Shown in pieces: positions 26,181-33,280 of a DNA stretch of 64,000 bases. Numbering within the stretch: the stretch's first letter is position 1; every line of letters starts with the position of its first letter. The translations under genes and the position numbers were made by a program. This DNA comes from Cristatella mucedo. Lineage: Eukaryota; Bryozoa; Phylactolaemata; Cristatellidae. The stretch lies in the NCBI GenBank assembly GCA_009760855.2, contig WPIO01000010.1, positions 2,993,501 through 3,057,500 of the forward strand. Direction: 5' to 3'. A model generated the notes under the pieces. The model was given only the letters and a program-made list of their open reading frames with translations, was not told the DNA's origin and searched no databases.

Positions 26181-29100
26181 CCACCTTTGTGTTTATCTCA
26201 ATTTTAGATATTGGCTAAAACCGCAGCCTATATTCCCTAACGAAGAAGCTGCTTTTGTATAAGGATATGTAAAAAGTACTACTGCATGGACATTTACGCA
26301 ATAGCCTGACAGAAAAGGCAAAACCTAAACCCTTGACCAATCGCCGAGTCCTTTTTTGTGAGCAGTTCCGTTACCTTTACATATGCACAGTGTAATAGCA
26401 ATGGAAGATTCTGCAACTCAGGGAAAAATTGTTGCCTATTCTGCTGCCTGGGTGAAGTAACGTGAAAAGCATGGCTAAGGTGCTTACGTGTCCTCACAAG
26501 CGCTGTATCTGGAGCCGTCCTTGAAACCATTGATGATGGGGCGCTCCGGGGAAGGGCCTTGACACAATTATCGTAAATGTAGATCGGCTCCTCGGAGGGA
26601 TCGGGAGCTTCTCAGTAATTCGGAGATAGATCGCAACGGCAGCATACCTAACACTGCGATGGAAAGTATTCATGGAATGGATAGCTTTGCTGCTTGCCCG
26701 AAGTGTGAATAGGAATCACCTTTTTTAGTGATGCGATTGGCCATGCCGAGAAATGTGCTATAATGGCTAACCTGAGGAATAAAGAGGTCGGACTCTTAAC
26801 CTTCTTTCGTCTGTGATCGGAAAGAATCAACAAGCCGGCTTTTCGAACCGTCTATTAAGGGGTTCTTTGAAAAATTGCAACTGCCTGTGCGATTTCTGTC
26901 ATTGACAGTTGTCGGCATCCACTCAGCCAAAGCTTGTTGGGGGCTCAATAAGGTCATTAACGACACTGCTAAACGTAGGCCAGCTTTTATTAAGACGTTT
27001 GGTGCATTTACTGCATAAATTCCCAGCAGCAGCAATGTCTTCTTCTGCAAGAGGTCTAGTGCTGCAGGAAATATGCCTTGTTGTCGTCTGCAAAAAAGGC
27101 AACTTTAAAGCTACAGGTATGGCAAGCCTTTGATCTCGATGCAGGAGTACTCGGACTATGTGCACGTAAACTTTAGTTATTAAATGGAACAAAATTGGGA
27201 TTAGTTTTTGACATTTCAAACTGTCGTTTGCTAGAAGTAACCTAACATGCTGTGGTAAGGATGGTGTTCGTTGTCCTTTTGTTTTGCAAGAACAATAGCC
27301 CTAGTTCGCCTAACGTTATTTTGGCCCGCACGGCTGGCACAAACGCACAATTCGGGAGAAAAACTTGATGACATTTCGCCCTTTTTGGGGAGCCTGATTC
27401 CTTTTTTTATCACTCTCAAGCGACAGTTAGTGTTAGATTACTATGTGCAGCACTTAATTTTTAACACCGGCAAACCGTTCTAGTGTCACTGGCTTTCTCA
27501 GCCTCTGTGTACATTCGACCATCAGCAGCATAGGCCAGCATGTCCACTATGCTTAGAAAAAAAGTTGAATGCTGATTAGCAATGTTGGTGCACAGTGGCC
27601 ACACGTGGCTGTCGTTGATTCAGCTATATTTGCATTCGTTTTGCTACTTGAAATCCAATGTGCCACCGCAGCTGCTAATAGCTCTCATCATGCGTTGAGC
27701 TGTATTACGATTTGGATCGCTAATATTTTGCAGTCATGTGGCTTTTGCATACCTTTTCTCAGTAAAAAGTGGAGTTTTACTCGCAGACTAGTTAAAAAGC
27801 ATAATGTAGTACATCCTTTTTTGCTGCAGCTTTATTGGTCTTGCATAAAGTAAATTCACGAGTCCTTGGATTAACAGCTTAACGAAACCAACTAGTCTTA
27901 TTCCCCAAAATGTTGGCTTCGTCCATTGATACACTTAAGTACTTATTTGCTATGCAAAGTTTCTATCTTTTTAATTAGATTACGTATTGGATTAACATAG
28001 TAAAGAGACCGAGAGTTTTAAATCATCTGCTGAACCCTTATTCTATTTCACATTTGTTGGTGGAAAGCAATTTGCTGACATAGCGCTCAGCTGTTCAGGT
28101 GTCTTTCATTGATTCCCAGGTCGGCGTCAATGCCGGCTATCACTGCTCCTTTTCTTCAAAAGCTTAGGCTGGAATCCGGGATCTTGGACAATTTACTGCT
28201 CGGTCTTACACCTTCCTTTTCTTTCAATTTTTTTTCAGAAAGACTGTTGCTAAACAACTCCCAGCCTACCTACAAAAGAACGACATCAGACAATTTTAGC
28301 CCAGTTTGAAACACCACCCTGAGTCTGTACTTCTTCATACAAAGAACGACATCCTTAGTAGTAGTGACTGTGAGACTATCACGGCTTGGGTCCTTGTCAA
28401 GAGCAGTCCGAAGTCGTCGAACACGATGCCCATCTGAAGAGACTGAGAACATGTCACCTGACTGATGAGCATCTGGCTTAATTAGGAATGCACCTGTGCG
28501 ACCAAGGCCATCTTCTTTTAGTGCAGCTGTCAGATCACCCGTTGTCTGTATCTTGTTCCTCATTCTTACTCTCTTGTTTGCCACTTCTTCATCAAGATGC
28601 GAAATGAAATAGCACGAAGCCTTTGTTTCTGTACAAACTGTGTGCCATGCTCGTGTTTGCTCACTTATGCAGTTGAGTATGCATGCTTTATTTCCTCATA
28701 CTAGCTGAATTGACGGCAGCTGGAACCCTGCGTAGGCTGACAATCCTAATAATGAAGCACCTTTTTATCTCATACGTGCAGGAGATTTTGCGATTCTACT
28801 TAATGCTGGCATGAGCAAAAGAAGAGCCGTCTTATACAACTTCCTGTCCGGATGCCCATGCTATGTGGGCCTGATCGTCGGTATCAAGCTGGCCGAAGTG
28901 ATGCATGCTGCCCCTTGGATCCTAGGCCTCGCAGGTGGCATTTTCATATACATTGGTCTGGCAGATATGGTGAGTGGCACCTTCATTTCTATTCCATTTG
29001 CCTCACTTCTCCTGCTAGTGCTTTTCAGACCTGTTCGCGTTGATTGATATGCGAGTGCCATCGTTGCTGCATGCAGTGGCACTGTCAGTGGGGCATTCCA

Positions 29101-29682
29101 CCAAAGCGATGGAGGACCGAGACCTGAGCTGCTCCATTTACCTATGCCCCCGACCGCCACCAACGACAAAATCATGTCCAACTTCCAGTCGAGCCTGCCC
29201 GGTGTGTGTCGAATAATTGCTACGATTCTGCCCAATAATTTCTCTCGACGCGGCTCTTCGGCCTGATTTAAGACATTATCTGCTGCCTTCGTGAAATAAT
29301 AATAATGATAATACATTTTTTACAGTGCCCTCAGAGAACTCAATCTCTTTCTTGGCACTTTACATTTGCTGCAAAGGAAGCATGATTGAATGGTGAAAAT
29401 CTTGCTGGTCTTGCCTCATACATGACAATCCTTACTCCGCCTCTTGCTGCATGCCTTGCATCACTGCCACTCCCTCAAGCATTCTATTTTAATTTTGTTT
29501 AGAGTAAAAGTTCGTCGTAAAAACATTTCACTTCGTTTTTCCACCAGCTTCCGGAGATGAAGGCTGCAGAAGAGAGCAGTTCAGAACCTGTGAAGACCTT
29601 TGCTATACAAAATGCTGGCATCATCTGTGGTGCTGCAGCCATTGCAGCAATGGCTCATTTCGGGAAGTCAATCCAGCTATGA
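1171..29682 (+). CDS. ZIP metal transporter, LIV-1 group (SLC39A8/14-like), five exons, 5' incomplete
   Basis: The coding exons are 1171-1340, 6334-6513, 15654-15855, 28782-28969 and 29548-29682. All have AG acceptors and GT donors, and the phases agree (0, 0, 1, 0). Together they give about 290 residues covering all eight transmembrane helices. ZIP proteins carry Zn, Fe, Mn or Cd ions into the cytosol across the plasma or an organelle membrane. Diagnostic motifs are VWGFG opening TM1, [16 protein letters not shown] in TM4, [11 protein letters not shown] in TM5, and [18 protein letters not shown] in TM7. The Glu-Glu start of the TM5 motif is typical of SLC39A8/SLC39A14, where other LIV-1 members have His-Glu. 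The sixth motif residue is Gly instead of Glu. Exon 1 starts within a codon, so extracellular N-terminal exons lie left of the window. Exon 2 could join exon 3 directly, or through an undetected exon carrying more of the TM3-TM4 loop. No AATAAA is seen soon after the stop; an ATTAAA is at 30,437. Confidence 0.92.
1620..1660. repeat. (CT)n microsatellite
   Basis: About 15 CT units, followed to about 1,830 by interrupted pyrimidine-rich sequence with TCTCTC and TCTATTTAT variants. Confidence 0.95.
1915..1968. repeat. (GT)n microsatellite
   Basis: An uninterrupted run of about 26 GT units in ZIP intron 1. The Cys-Val runs of nearby open frames are artefacts of it. Confidence 0.95.
3330..3780 (+). 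mobile_element. L2-like LINE 3' fragment, divergent from family A
   Basis: A plus-strand frame contains [19 protein letters not shown], the terminal motif of L2/CR1-like ORF2 (family A copies read [19 protein letters not shown]). About 300 bp on, AAAGCATCTAGATAGAGATT resembles the family A 3' stem-loop, then an ATT-rich microsatellite runs at 3,733-3,770. Gene order and tail fit a 5'-truncated LINE of a related subfamily. Confidence 0.65.
4080..4610 (-). mobile_element. Family C LINE fragment, C-terminal ORF2 region
   Basis: The minus-strand frame 4438-4001 begins [12 protein letters not shown] and contains [16 protein letters not shown]. This parallels the copy at 43.5 kb (GPRLWNPLPRF, then LLREMKSVGYRMRAES). 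The frame upstream (4596-4291) supplies the preceding part. It is diverged; a run of TATGTATCT-like steps near 4,098 may be the remains of the family C tail. Confidence 0.6.
6334..6513 (+). CDS. ZIP transporter exon B (TM3)
   Basis: The acceptor CGTTCTTTCGCAG ends at 6333 and the donor TCG|GTAAGT starts at 6514. The 180-nt exon is phase 0 at both ends. It begins [20 protein letters not shown], matching the loop and TM3 that follow VPE in SLC39A8/14, and continues [14 protein letters not shown]. The remaining 28 or so residues are a basic, Cys-containing loop without the His-rich cluster of many LIV-1 proteins. Confidence 0.92.
6983..8200 (-). mobile_element. Family A LINE, 5'-truncated copy
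   Basis: Reading the plus strand from the left, the element starts with AATAATAATATT, then the complement of the 3' stem-loop (AGCGCCCTCGGAGAACA, CTCTTTCTAAGCACTTTACATTTGC). Minus-strand frames farther right give [21 protein letters not shown] and [15 protein letters not shown], and at 8165-7959 MKYGVPQRS with FHFYAEDT, where the family has YADD. Stops and frameshifts make it inactive. It ends near the RT palm, so it is a typical 5' truncation. Confidence 0.85.
8359..8410. repeat. (AT)n microsatellite
   Basis: About 25 TA units lying directly at the tail of the SINE B-like fragment at 8,411. Tail-adjacent microsatellites recur for these elements in the window. Confidence 0.95.
8411..8470 (-). 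mobile_element. SINE family B tail fragment
   Basis: The plus strand reads ATTCATTTATATAGCGCCCC, AAGAGAACTTAATCTCTATT, then CAGGCGCTTC. This is the complement of the tail found on the complete SINE B at 39.39-39.52 kb. The tRNA-like head is not clearly present beyond 8,470. Confidence 0.55.
8776..8912 (-). mobile_element. tRNA-derived SINE (family S)
   Basis: On the minus strand this reads a B-box GTGGGTTCGAATCCTGTGGT, then GGGCGATCCTTTATCGC, an AGCAGTGGTGATAGC segment, AAAGGCTCTTCTATTGCTAT and GAGGTTGTTAAATCAGC. The same order recurs in about ten places in the window. The 5' end (A-box part) is lost here. Confidence 0.8.
8956..9041 (-). mobile_element. Family A LINE 3' end, very short copy
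   Basis: It contains eight AAT units, then the complete 3' stem-loop complement (AAAGCGCCCTCAGAGAACTT through CTAGGCGCTTTACATTTGCT). The insert stops after about 85 bp, an extreme 5' truncation. Confidence 0.85.
9621..10452 (+). mobile_element. Family A LINE, 5'-truncated copy
   Basis: Plus-strand frames 9515-10153 and 9886-10215 carry the ORF2 C-terminus: [58 protein letters not shown], and a frameshifted end with [17 protein letters not shown] finishing in FSGSL and a stop at 10,215. The 3' UTR has CTGACACTGTGCATGCTGCC, the stem-loop AAAGCGCCTAGAAAGAGATC at about 10,382 and an ATT tail to 10,452. One frameshift lies near 9,920. Confidence 0.9.
10786..11180 (-). mobile_element. Family A LINE 3' fragment
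   Basis: It has the AAT tail at 10,786, the stem-loop complement, the 3' UTR block GGGGTGACATGCACAGGGTC, and a degraded end of ORF2 (region like GTTGGGAGTGAGTTCCAGGC). It ends about 400 bp from the tail. Confidence 0.8.
12158..12384 (+). mobile_element. Family A LINE 3' UTR fragment
   Basis: About 227 bp nearly identical to the 3' UTR of the copy ending at 10,452 (CTGACACTGTGCATGCTGCC, CAAGCATGATTTTACTTAC, stem-loop, then ATT repeats). High similarity suggests a fairly recent insertion. Confidence 0.9.
13770..13848 (+). mobile_element. Family A LINE 3' end, about 80 bp
   Basis: AAAGTGCCAAGAAAGAGATT, then GAGTTCTCTTAGGGCACTTT and an ATT-rich tail. The stem CC/GG pairs are preserved by compensating T/A changes (AAAGTGCC with GGGCACTTT), consistent with a related subfamily. 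Confidence 0.75.
15654..15855 (+). CDS. ZIP transporter exon C (TM4-TM5, metal-binding core)
   Basis: The acceptor CATTGTTTTCAG ends at 15653 and the donor CTCG|GTAAGC is at 15856. The 202-nt exon starts in phase 0 and ends one base into a Gly codon. TM4 has [16 protein letters not shown], supplying the His, Asn and Asp metal ligands. TM5 has [11 protein letters not shown]. The Glu-Glu opening fits SLC39A8/14. The Gly after PH replaces the Glu of most LIV-1 members. Confidence 0.93.
16241..16292. repeat. Inverted repeat with 14-bp perfect arms
   Basis: The left arm GCATTGTGGCTTAC (16,241-16,254) is the exact reverse complement of 16,279-16,292. The 24-bp spacer holds another copy of TTGTGGCTTAC, so it combines a hairpin with a direct repeat. 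Confidence 0.9.
16503..16660 (-). mobile_element. SINE family S, degraded copy
   Basis: It keeps family order on the minus strand: a head with GGACTCGAACC-type complement near 16,600, GGATCGCC complement, and AGCAGGAGAGCC near the tail. A C13-14 homopolymer at 16,557-16,570 has expanded inside it. Confidence 0.55.
17070..18990 (-). mobile_element. Family A LINE copy interrupted by a SINE
   Basis: The tail (AATAATAATAGTAATACTAA) is at 17,070 and the stem-loop complement at 17,098-17,135. Frames 17737-17348 carry [36 protein letters not shown] and [15 protein letters not shown]. Farther right lie degraded RT-palm parts (about 18,040-18,560). At about 18,567 a SINE interrupts, and LINE sequence resumes at about 18,730 with CTGCTCAAGTTTTCTTGG and [20 protein letters not shown] (frame 19093-18791). 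It is inactive. Confidence 0.85.
18567..18728 (-). mobile_element. SINE family S inserted in a family A LINE
   Basis: Complement of the family: GCTGATTTTAAAGCC tail side, CAGCAGAAGAGCCTTATCGG, GCAATAAAGGACTGC, a B-box complement ATGATTCGAATCCACGACC and the head CTCCTGGGCTATCACGGCCC. LINE sequence continues on both sides, so the SINE is younger than that LINE copy. Confidence 0.85.
18990..19140 (-). mobile_element. Family C LINE fragment
   Basis: ACCCGAGGGCACAATGAGGC and the following bases parallel the family C copy near 32,860 (ACCCGAGGGCACGATGAGGC). It encodes the loop upstream of the GDRSF...GPRLWN terminus. It is short and directly abuts the family A copy. Confidence 0.55.
19208..20042 (-). 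mobile_element. Family A LINE copy split by an opposite-strand insertion
   Basis: The minus-strand tail and 3' UTR occupy 19,208-19,470. The same element resumes at about 19,713 with CTTTTTAAATGTGGATGAGT and continues to ORF2 C-terminal sequence near 20,042. The interruption is a separate plus-strand family A 3' end. Confidence 0.85.
19471..19712 (+). mobile_element. Family A LINE 3' end inserted in opposite orientation
   Basis: It contains TTGTGATTCGTCCTTCATGT, CTGACACTGTGCATGCTGCC, the stem-loop AAAGCGCCTAGGAAGAGATT and an ATT tail ending near 19,712. TTTC occurs at both junctions and may be a short target duplication. It is close to the copies ending at 10,452 and 12,384. Confidence 0.85.
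20737..23210 (-). mobile_element. Family A LINE, longest copy (2.5 kb, lacks endonuclease)
   Basis: The AAT tail is at 20,737-20,761, the stem-loop complement at 20,772-20,815, and a 3' UTR of about 170 bp. ORF2 then runs right to left with an N-terminal linker, RT fingers, palm and thumb and a C-terminal domain ending in FSGSL. The 5' end is truncated at about 23,210, just after the endonuclease. It serves as the reference for the other copies here. Relatedness to L2/CR1 is inferred from the ORF2 C-terminus, the absence of a poly(A) tail and the stem-loop plus microsatellite tail. Confidence 0.92.
20979..23202 (-). pseudogene. Family A LINE ORF2 (reverse transcriptase), frameshifted
   Basis: There are three overlapping frames. 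23202-22225 carries the linker and RT start, including [33 protein letters not shown] and [15 protein letters not shown]. 22231-21149 carries palm motif [14 protein letters not shown] (residues about 39-51), [15 protein letters not shown] (about 96-110) and the catalytic YADD (131-134), then [11 protein letters not shown]. 21329-20979 carries [15 protein letters not shown] and [11 protein letters not shown]. The frame changes near 22,240 and near 21,320, so no full-length protein is made. Catalytic Asp residues remain, suggesting recent decay. The endonuclease is missing. Confidence 0.9.
23187..23714 (+). other. Unidentified open stretch beyond the LINE
   Basis: A 175-codon plus-strand frame begins within the LINE 5' end and continues beyond it. 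I recognise no family. It includes [20 protein letters not shown] and a Cys/His-rich end. It could be decayed transposon sequence or chance. Confidence 0.2.
23955..24065 (-). mobile_element. Family A LINE 3' end, short copy
   Basis: ATTAATAATAATGC tail, TATAGCACCTTCAGAGAACTT, then CTAGGCATTTTACATGTGG. About 110 bp of the family 3' end with several substitutions. Confidence 0.75.
24882..25051 (-). mobile_element. SINE family S, near-complete copy
   Basis: On the minus strand: head GTGAGCCGCAATGGCACACT (A-box region), CACGAACTCGGTCCCG, B-box GTGGGTTCAAATGCTGT, GATCCTTTATCACTGC, then CTATCGCTATACAAAAGAGG and CTGTTAAATCGGCTAG. About 170 bp. It is one of the two best copies for defining the family. 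Confidence 0.88.
26137..26179. repeat. (GT)n microsatellite
   Basis: About 20 GT units after TATGTATGT steps, in ZIP intron 3. Confidence 0.93.
28270..28695 (-). other. Unidentified 141-codon open frame in ZIP intron 3
   Basis: The minus-strand frame is open from 28,695 to a stop at 28,270. Its composition is protein-like, rich in Lys, Arg, Asp and Thr, with segments [54 protein letters not shown] and [18 protein letters not shown]. The GRTGAF string resembles the phosphatase loop GRTGTF but lacks the preceding HC, so I do not call a phosphatase. It has no ATG at its start, so it might be an exon or transposon relic. It lies about 90 bp before ZIP exon D on the other strand. Shorter minus-strand open pieces continue at 26.3-27.2 kb. 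Confidence 0.3.
28782..28969 (+). CDS. ZIP transporter exon D (end of TM5 to TM7)
   Basis: The acceptor CATACGTGCAG ends at 28781 and the donor ATG|GTGAGT starts at 28970. Two bases complete the Gly codon from exon C, then [11 protein letters not shown] (family signature after the TM5 motif), TM6 [19 protein letters not shown] and TM7 [16 protein letters not shown]. The 188 nt end on a codon boundary. Confidence 0.93.
28970..29547 (+). other. ZIP intron 4, contents
   Basis: A 578-bp intron (GTGAGT to TTTTTCCACCAG). It contains a short family A LINE 3' end at 29,296-29,393 on the minus strand. Nothing else is recognised. Confidence 0.85.
29296..29393 (-). mobile_element. Family A LINE 3' end, short copy in ZIP intron 4
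   Basis: AATAATAATGATAATAC tail, AGTGCCCTCAGAGAACTCAA, CTTGGCACTTTACATTTGCT and GCAAAGGAAGCATGATTGAA. About 98 bp. Confidence 0.8.
29548..29682 (+). CDS. ZIP transporter exon E (TM8 and C-terminus)
   Basis: The acceptor TTTTTCCACCAG ends at 29547. The exon starts [12 protein letters not shown], completing the LADM-LPEM signature after TM7, then TM8 ([18 protein letters not shown]) and ends AHFGKSIQL with TGA at 29,680-29,682. It has 44 codons plus stop. The short C-terminus after TM8 is normal for the family. Confidence 0.93.
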   Translation, partial: LPEMKAAEESSSEPVKTFAIQNAGIICGAAAIAAMAHFGKSIQL

Positions 29683-31548
29683 TAAGTCAGTCATCTAGTA
29701 GCTCCTGCAAAGCCAACCACAGCTACTTGTTAAAGTGGACTTGGATTACATCGCAACACAAAGTTAATTTCTGTTCTTTGTTTTGGTACATCATGATGCA
29801 TTCCGAATGGCTCATAATGTTTGAAGAGTTAATGCTTGGGTGGCTGCAGTTCTAGACGCTCTATCACCTCGAGTTTCTTGTTGGCATTTGTAGGGCAGCT
29901 TCATCTTATTCAGTGTCGATTGTTTATTCTGTACATTGTGTATGCTGCACTTTTTTCCTTTACCTCAGTTCTTTTTGCCATTATCGATGGCAGCGGGTTG
30001 GTTTGATTATGATGCCATTTTGGAAATATTGGTTTGATTCTGAGGTGATATTGGCTGTTGGTTTGATTCTGACTTGCCATTTTGGCTGCTCTTGCCATGA
30101 CATTTGCTGGGCGTGTGCAAATTATTTTAATTGATCATATGCTAACAGATGTGCCAATTATTTTAGACCGGCCGTGTCGTCATGCATAACAGAACAGGCC
30201 TTTTATGACACAATTATTATTGTGTTGCATGCACGTCAGTCTAATTGGGTGAAAATAAGCTGCACTCATGCCTGCGACTGCTGTCCACTAGATTGTGCTT
30301 TTGTTGTGCTCTAGCACAAGAATTGTGCTGGTCGCATAGTTTATCGTCTGATGGTAAGCAACCTGAGCTAACAAGAAGTTTAGGCGACATGATCTTGACC
30401 CTTTGGCTTCCCTCTGTGGTAAACTGTGCTGAGAACATTAAACAATTTCCAGTTGGTTTTCGGCCACAGGACACTGGGATGATTTACATTTATTGATTGA
30501 TTTCATTTAGTTTCACGAGGCCGTCGAATTTTGCTTTTGGGTCTTGTTGCTGTTTTAAGCTAAGGGTTGCATATTTCCAACTAGTGTGTTGTAGGTTAAG
30601 AGATGGACTGGCCTTGGTGGAAAGGCTACAGCACAGTCGAGGGATGTTAAGTCGCTAACTTTTGATGCATAACTATAAGTAGGCTCTCTACGTGCTGCAC
30701 CCCCGTTAGGGGTGATTCTACTGCACTATCTTGTAAAGGCATTCAGTCAGTGAATAGCGTTCTATGCGTGTCAAATGAGCTTTCGTTTGCTGTGCCCTAG
30801 CAAACAGTCCACATCGATCTCACTGGCGCCAGACGAGCAATGAGAGTAAGGTGAGATCTTCTTGTGATCAAGCCTTCGTACACGGGTCAGTCGGTGCAGT
30901 GCCGATAAGGGTGCAACTTGCACTGCGGTGGCAAATAGCTGTGTCACCTGCGTGCGATGGAAGAATTGACGTTTATCCATAGCTGATTGTACCAGCCACT
31001 ACAGATCCAATGGCTTAAACAATAATGCACCCAAAGATCATTCGCTAGGATCCTATCAAGCGATGTAGCTGCAGTGATTAACGAGCTGGCTCATGGATAT
31101 GCTAGCACAGGCACAGCTAGAAGGAGTTGGATTACGGCAGCAAGCCTGGTGGGGGGGGGGTACTTGGGCCAGCAAGCTGTATGGCAGGCTGCAGTAGCCT
31201 GGCCTTCCTCAATAGTTCTGCCTTGATTAAAGCTGAGTCCAAAAACGTGCCAGCTTGGAGGCCGGCACCCAGCACCGGCTCGCTAAGTGTAAGTTCGTAT
31301 AGGAACAGCTCAGTTTGCAAGTGAGGAGCTCGTGCTGGCTCCAGCTGGCTGCTCTAAGGAGCTATAGCTGCCAGCAAACCCTTGTGTCCGGGGTGTATGC
31401 AAACGATTTGGCAAATGGTAACCTGCTACCATGTCAGACTCCTTTTTGCTCGTCTTCCTGGAAATGCAGAAGCTCCCTTTCTTCTTATCGTGTAGAAAGT
31501 AAACACAGACTCTTTAATCATCTCGACTCTTTAATCATCTCGTAACTA

Positions 31549-31550
<2 letters not shown>

Positions 31551-31600
<50 letters not shown>
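31551..31600. repeat. (TA)n microsatellite
   Basis: About 25 TA units. A second short TA plus (AG)n run lies at 31,965-31,993. Confidence 0.93.
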
Positions 31601-31603
<3 letters not shown>

Positions 31604-31686
31604 TCTTATTGTGGCAGCCCGGAATATGACCAATCAATAGTATAAATAAATGATAACCGATAAATAAATGAAGCCATTGTCCGATC

Positions 31687-31929
31687 TTGCCTGACCACTG
31701 GCTACCGGTCGGCAGTGGTGAGGCCTTTGTGGTCGGGGCTCTCGGCAGCTGGTGGCCAAGCAATGCTTGCCTGGCCGAACTCGGCATTCCACGCTCGGAG
31801 AGGACGGCTTTAAGGCGGCACTGTGTCTCCCATGCCATTACCGGCTCGGAAGCCGTGCGGTCCCTGTTCCTGAACCGGGAGGCACGGATAGCACGCTCGA
31901 CCCCGGTAGGACAGGGTACCGCCGGCTAA
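31687..31929 (+). mobile_element. Probable C-terminal fragment of a non-LTR retroelement (R2/NeSL-like)
   Basis: A GC-richer 80-codon plus frame contains AFVVGALGSWWPSNACLAEL, then GIPRSERTALRRHCVSHAIT and GSEAVRSLF. The pattern VG(A/S)LGSW-x-P-N followed by LRR-x-C-V-x-x-A-I-x-GS is, from my knowledge of these families, typical of the C-terminus of R2/Utopia/NeSL-type ORFs. It ends with a stop, then TAATG and TATA-rich sequence. No RT domain or zinc knuckle is seen nearby, so this would be a strongly 5'-truncated copy. A different clade is possible. Confidence 0.45.
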
Positions 31930-32489
31930 TGTATTAATATATATCAGTTAAAAATCTTTTTCTTGATAATATATATATATAGAGAGAGAGAGATGATCAG
32001 TAGACGTAAAGGATCACTCTCTTATCTCCCAATTACTGTAACATAAACAAAAGAGCATTCAGGCAGGACATCGTTGGCTTACCAGGCTTAGAAGCAAGGA
32101 GGTGGAGAGCAATGCTGATGAGGCAGGCTGAGTTGAAGCGGAAGGCCAAGAATGTCAAGCTCACGTATGCCATAACGGCAGGCATAATTAAGGACAGTTC
32201 TGGCTTCACTTGTCTCTTGCTTCGCCAGAAGTATCCGAAGGAAATGCATCGTTTTGAAGCAGTGAAGCACTGTGGCCCATTTGTCTTTAGAAGCCTCGTC
32301 AGTGCACGTACGGTGCACCTTCGACCTCCTAAACAGCGATGAAGGTCAGCAGGTCAATCTTGGAAGCTGGAATAGGCAGTGGTGATTAAGTACAGGGTCT
32401 CTGTTAAGTGGCTAGATTCAGGTGCTTTTCGGGCTGAGCTCAGTAGCAAAAAGCGCAGGGCAGCTTACTTTATACTCCCATACGTTTTA

Positions 32490-33078
32490 AATCGTTTCTC
32501 TAACGTAATGTATCTCCGCCTATGACTCCACAAAGACAAAGTGGGCGTTATGCAGGAGGGTTTTCTCTAGCGCATTCAAAGACTAGGCGGCTTTCGGTAC
32601 GCATTCGGTAGCCATCAGACTTCATCTCATGCAACGACAAGAACGTGAGAAGCACAGCAGGGCAGTTAAGGTAGTCAGTAGCATGGAAATAGCAGCTCGG
32701 GATTGCTGGAAAGATTTACCGCAGCCGGCAGCAGGAGAGTAGTAGTTGCATAATAATTGTGGATGTGAGTTCCATAGTCTAGGACCTGCAGAGGCTTCTG
32801 TCTCCAACGGTCTTTAGGCAAGGAAACGGGACGGCTAATGTATTGTACATATAGGACCCGAGGGCACGATGAGGCTGAAGCTGGTAGAACAGTTTAGCTA
32901 GGTATAAAGGAGTCAAGCCTCGGCGGGCCTTGTGGGTCAGCATAAGAACTTTACTCTGTATTTGTTGATCAATCTGCAACCATCGAAGCTCCTTCAGCAA
33001 AATGGCTTTTTTCAATAGTCCAGCCAAAATGGAATTGCAATAATGTAGCCGAGACATAACCAGGGAGCAAGTTAAATC
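32490..33078 (-). mobile_element. Family C LINE, 5'-truncated copy
   Basis: The 3' end lies at AATGTATCTCCGCCTATGAC (32,507), complement of the family C terminus GGAGATACATT. Frame 33057-32779 has MSRLHYCNSILAGLLKKAIL (RT C-terminal motif), LTPLYLAKLFYQLQPHRA and TVGDRSLC; 32807-32622 has GPRLWNSHPQLLCNYYSPAA. Broken by frameshift. Confidence 0.8.
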
Positions 33079-33280
33079 ACATGAAGGAAATGTGGATGTC
33101 CTGTTCTGATGCGACCGTCACTAAATGACCGACCACATCAGCTCCTTAATCAAGTCGACTTCCTTTCAGCTAAGTACCATAGCTAAATCTTGAGTCTGCA
33201 CACATCGATCGTAAAGCATCGCATTGCTAGGCCTCAGGCAATCGGGGGGGGGAGAATTCCGACTCCAATAATAGTGCTTA

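Larger units (their letters stand above)
15856..28781 (+). other. ZIP intron 3, contents
   Basis: A 12.9-kb intron (GTAAGC to TACGTGCAG). It holds SINEs (16,503-16,660; 18,567-18,728; 24,882-25,051), family A LINEs (17,070-18,990; 19,208-20,042; 20,737-23,210; 23,955-24,065), a family C piece (18,990-19,140), homopolymers, (GT)n at 26,137 and a minus-strand open frame at 28,270-28,695. I recognise nothing in 15,860-16,240, 20,045-20,735, 23,215-23,950, 24,070-24,880, 25,055-26,135 or 26,180-28,265, though 23,187-23,714 is open on the plus strand and 26.3-27.2 kb has short minus frames. Confidence 0.7.

Noticed and set aside
28500-28560. Tyrosine phosphatase signature from GRTGAF
   Set aside because: The invariant HC five residues earlier is missing and no surrounding phosphatase motifs are seen.
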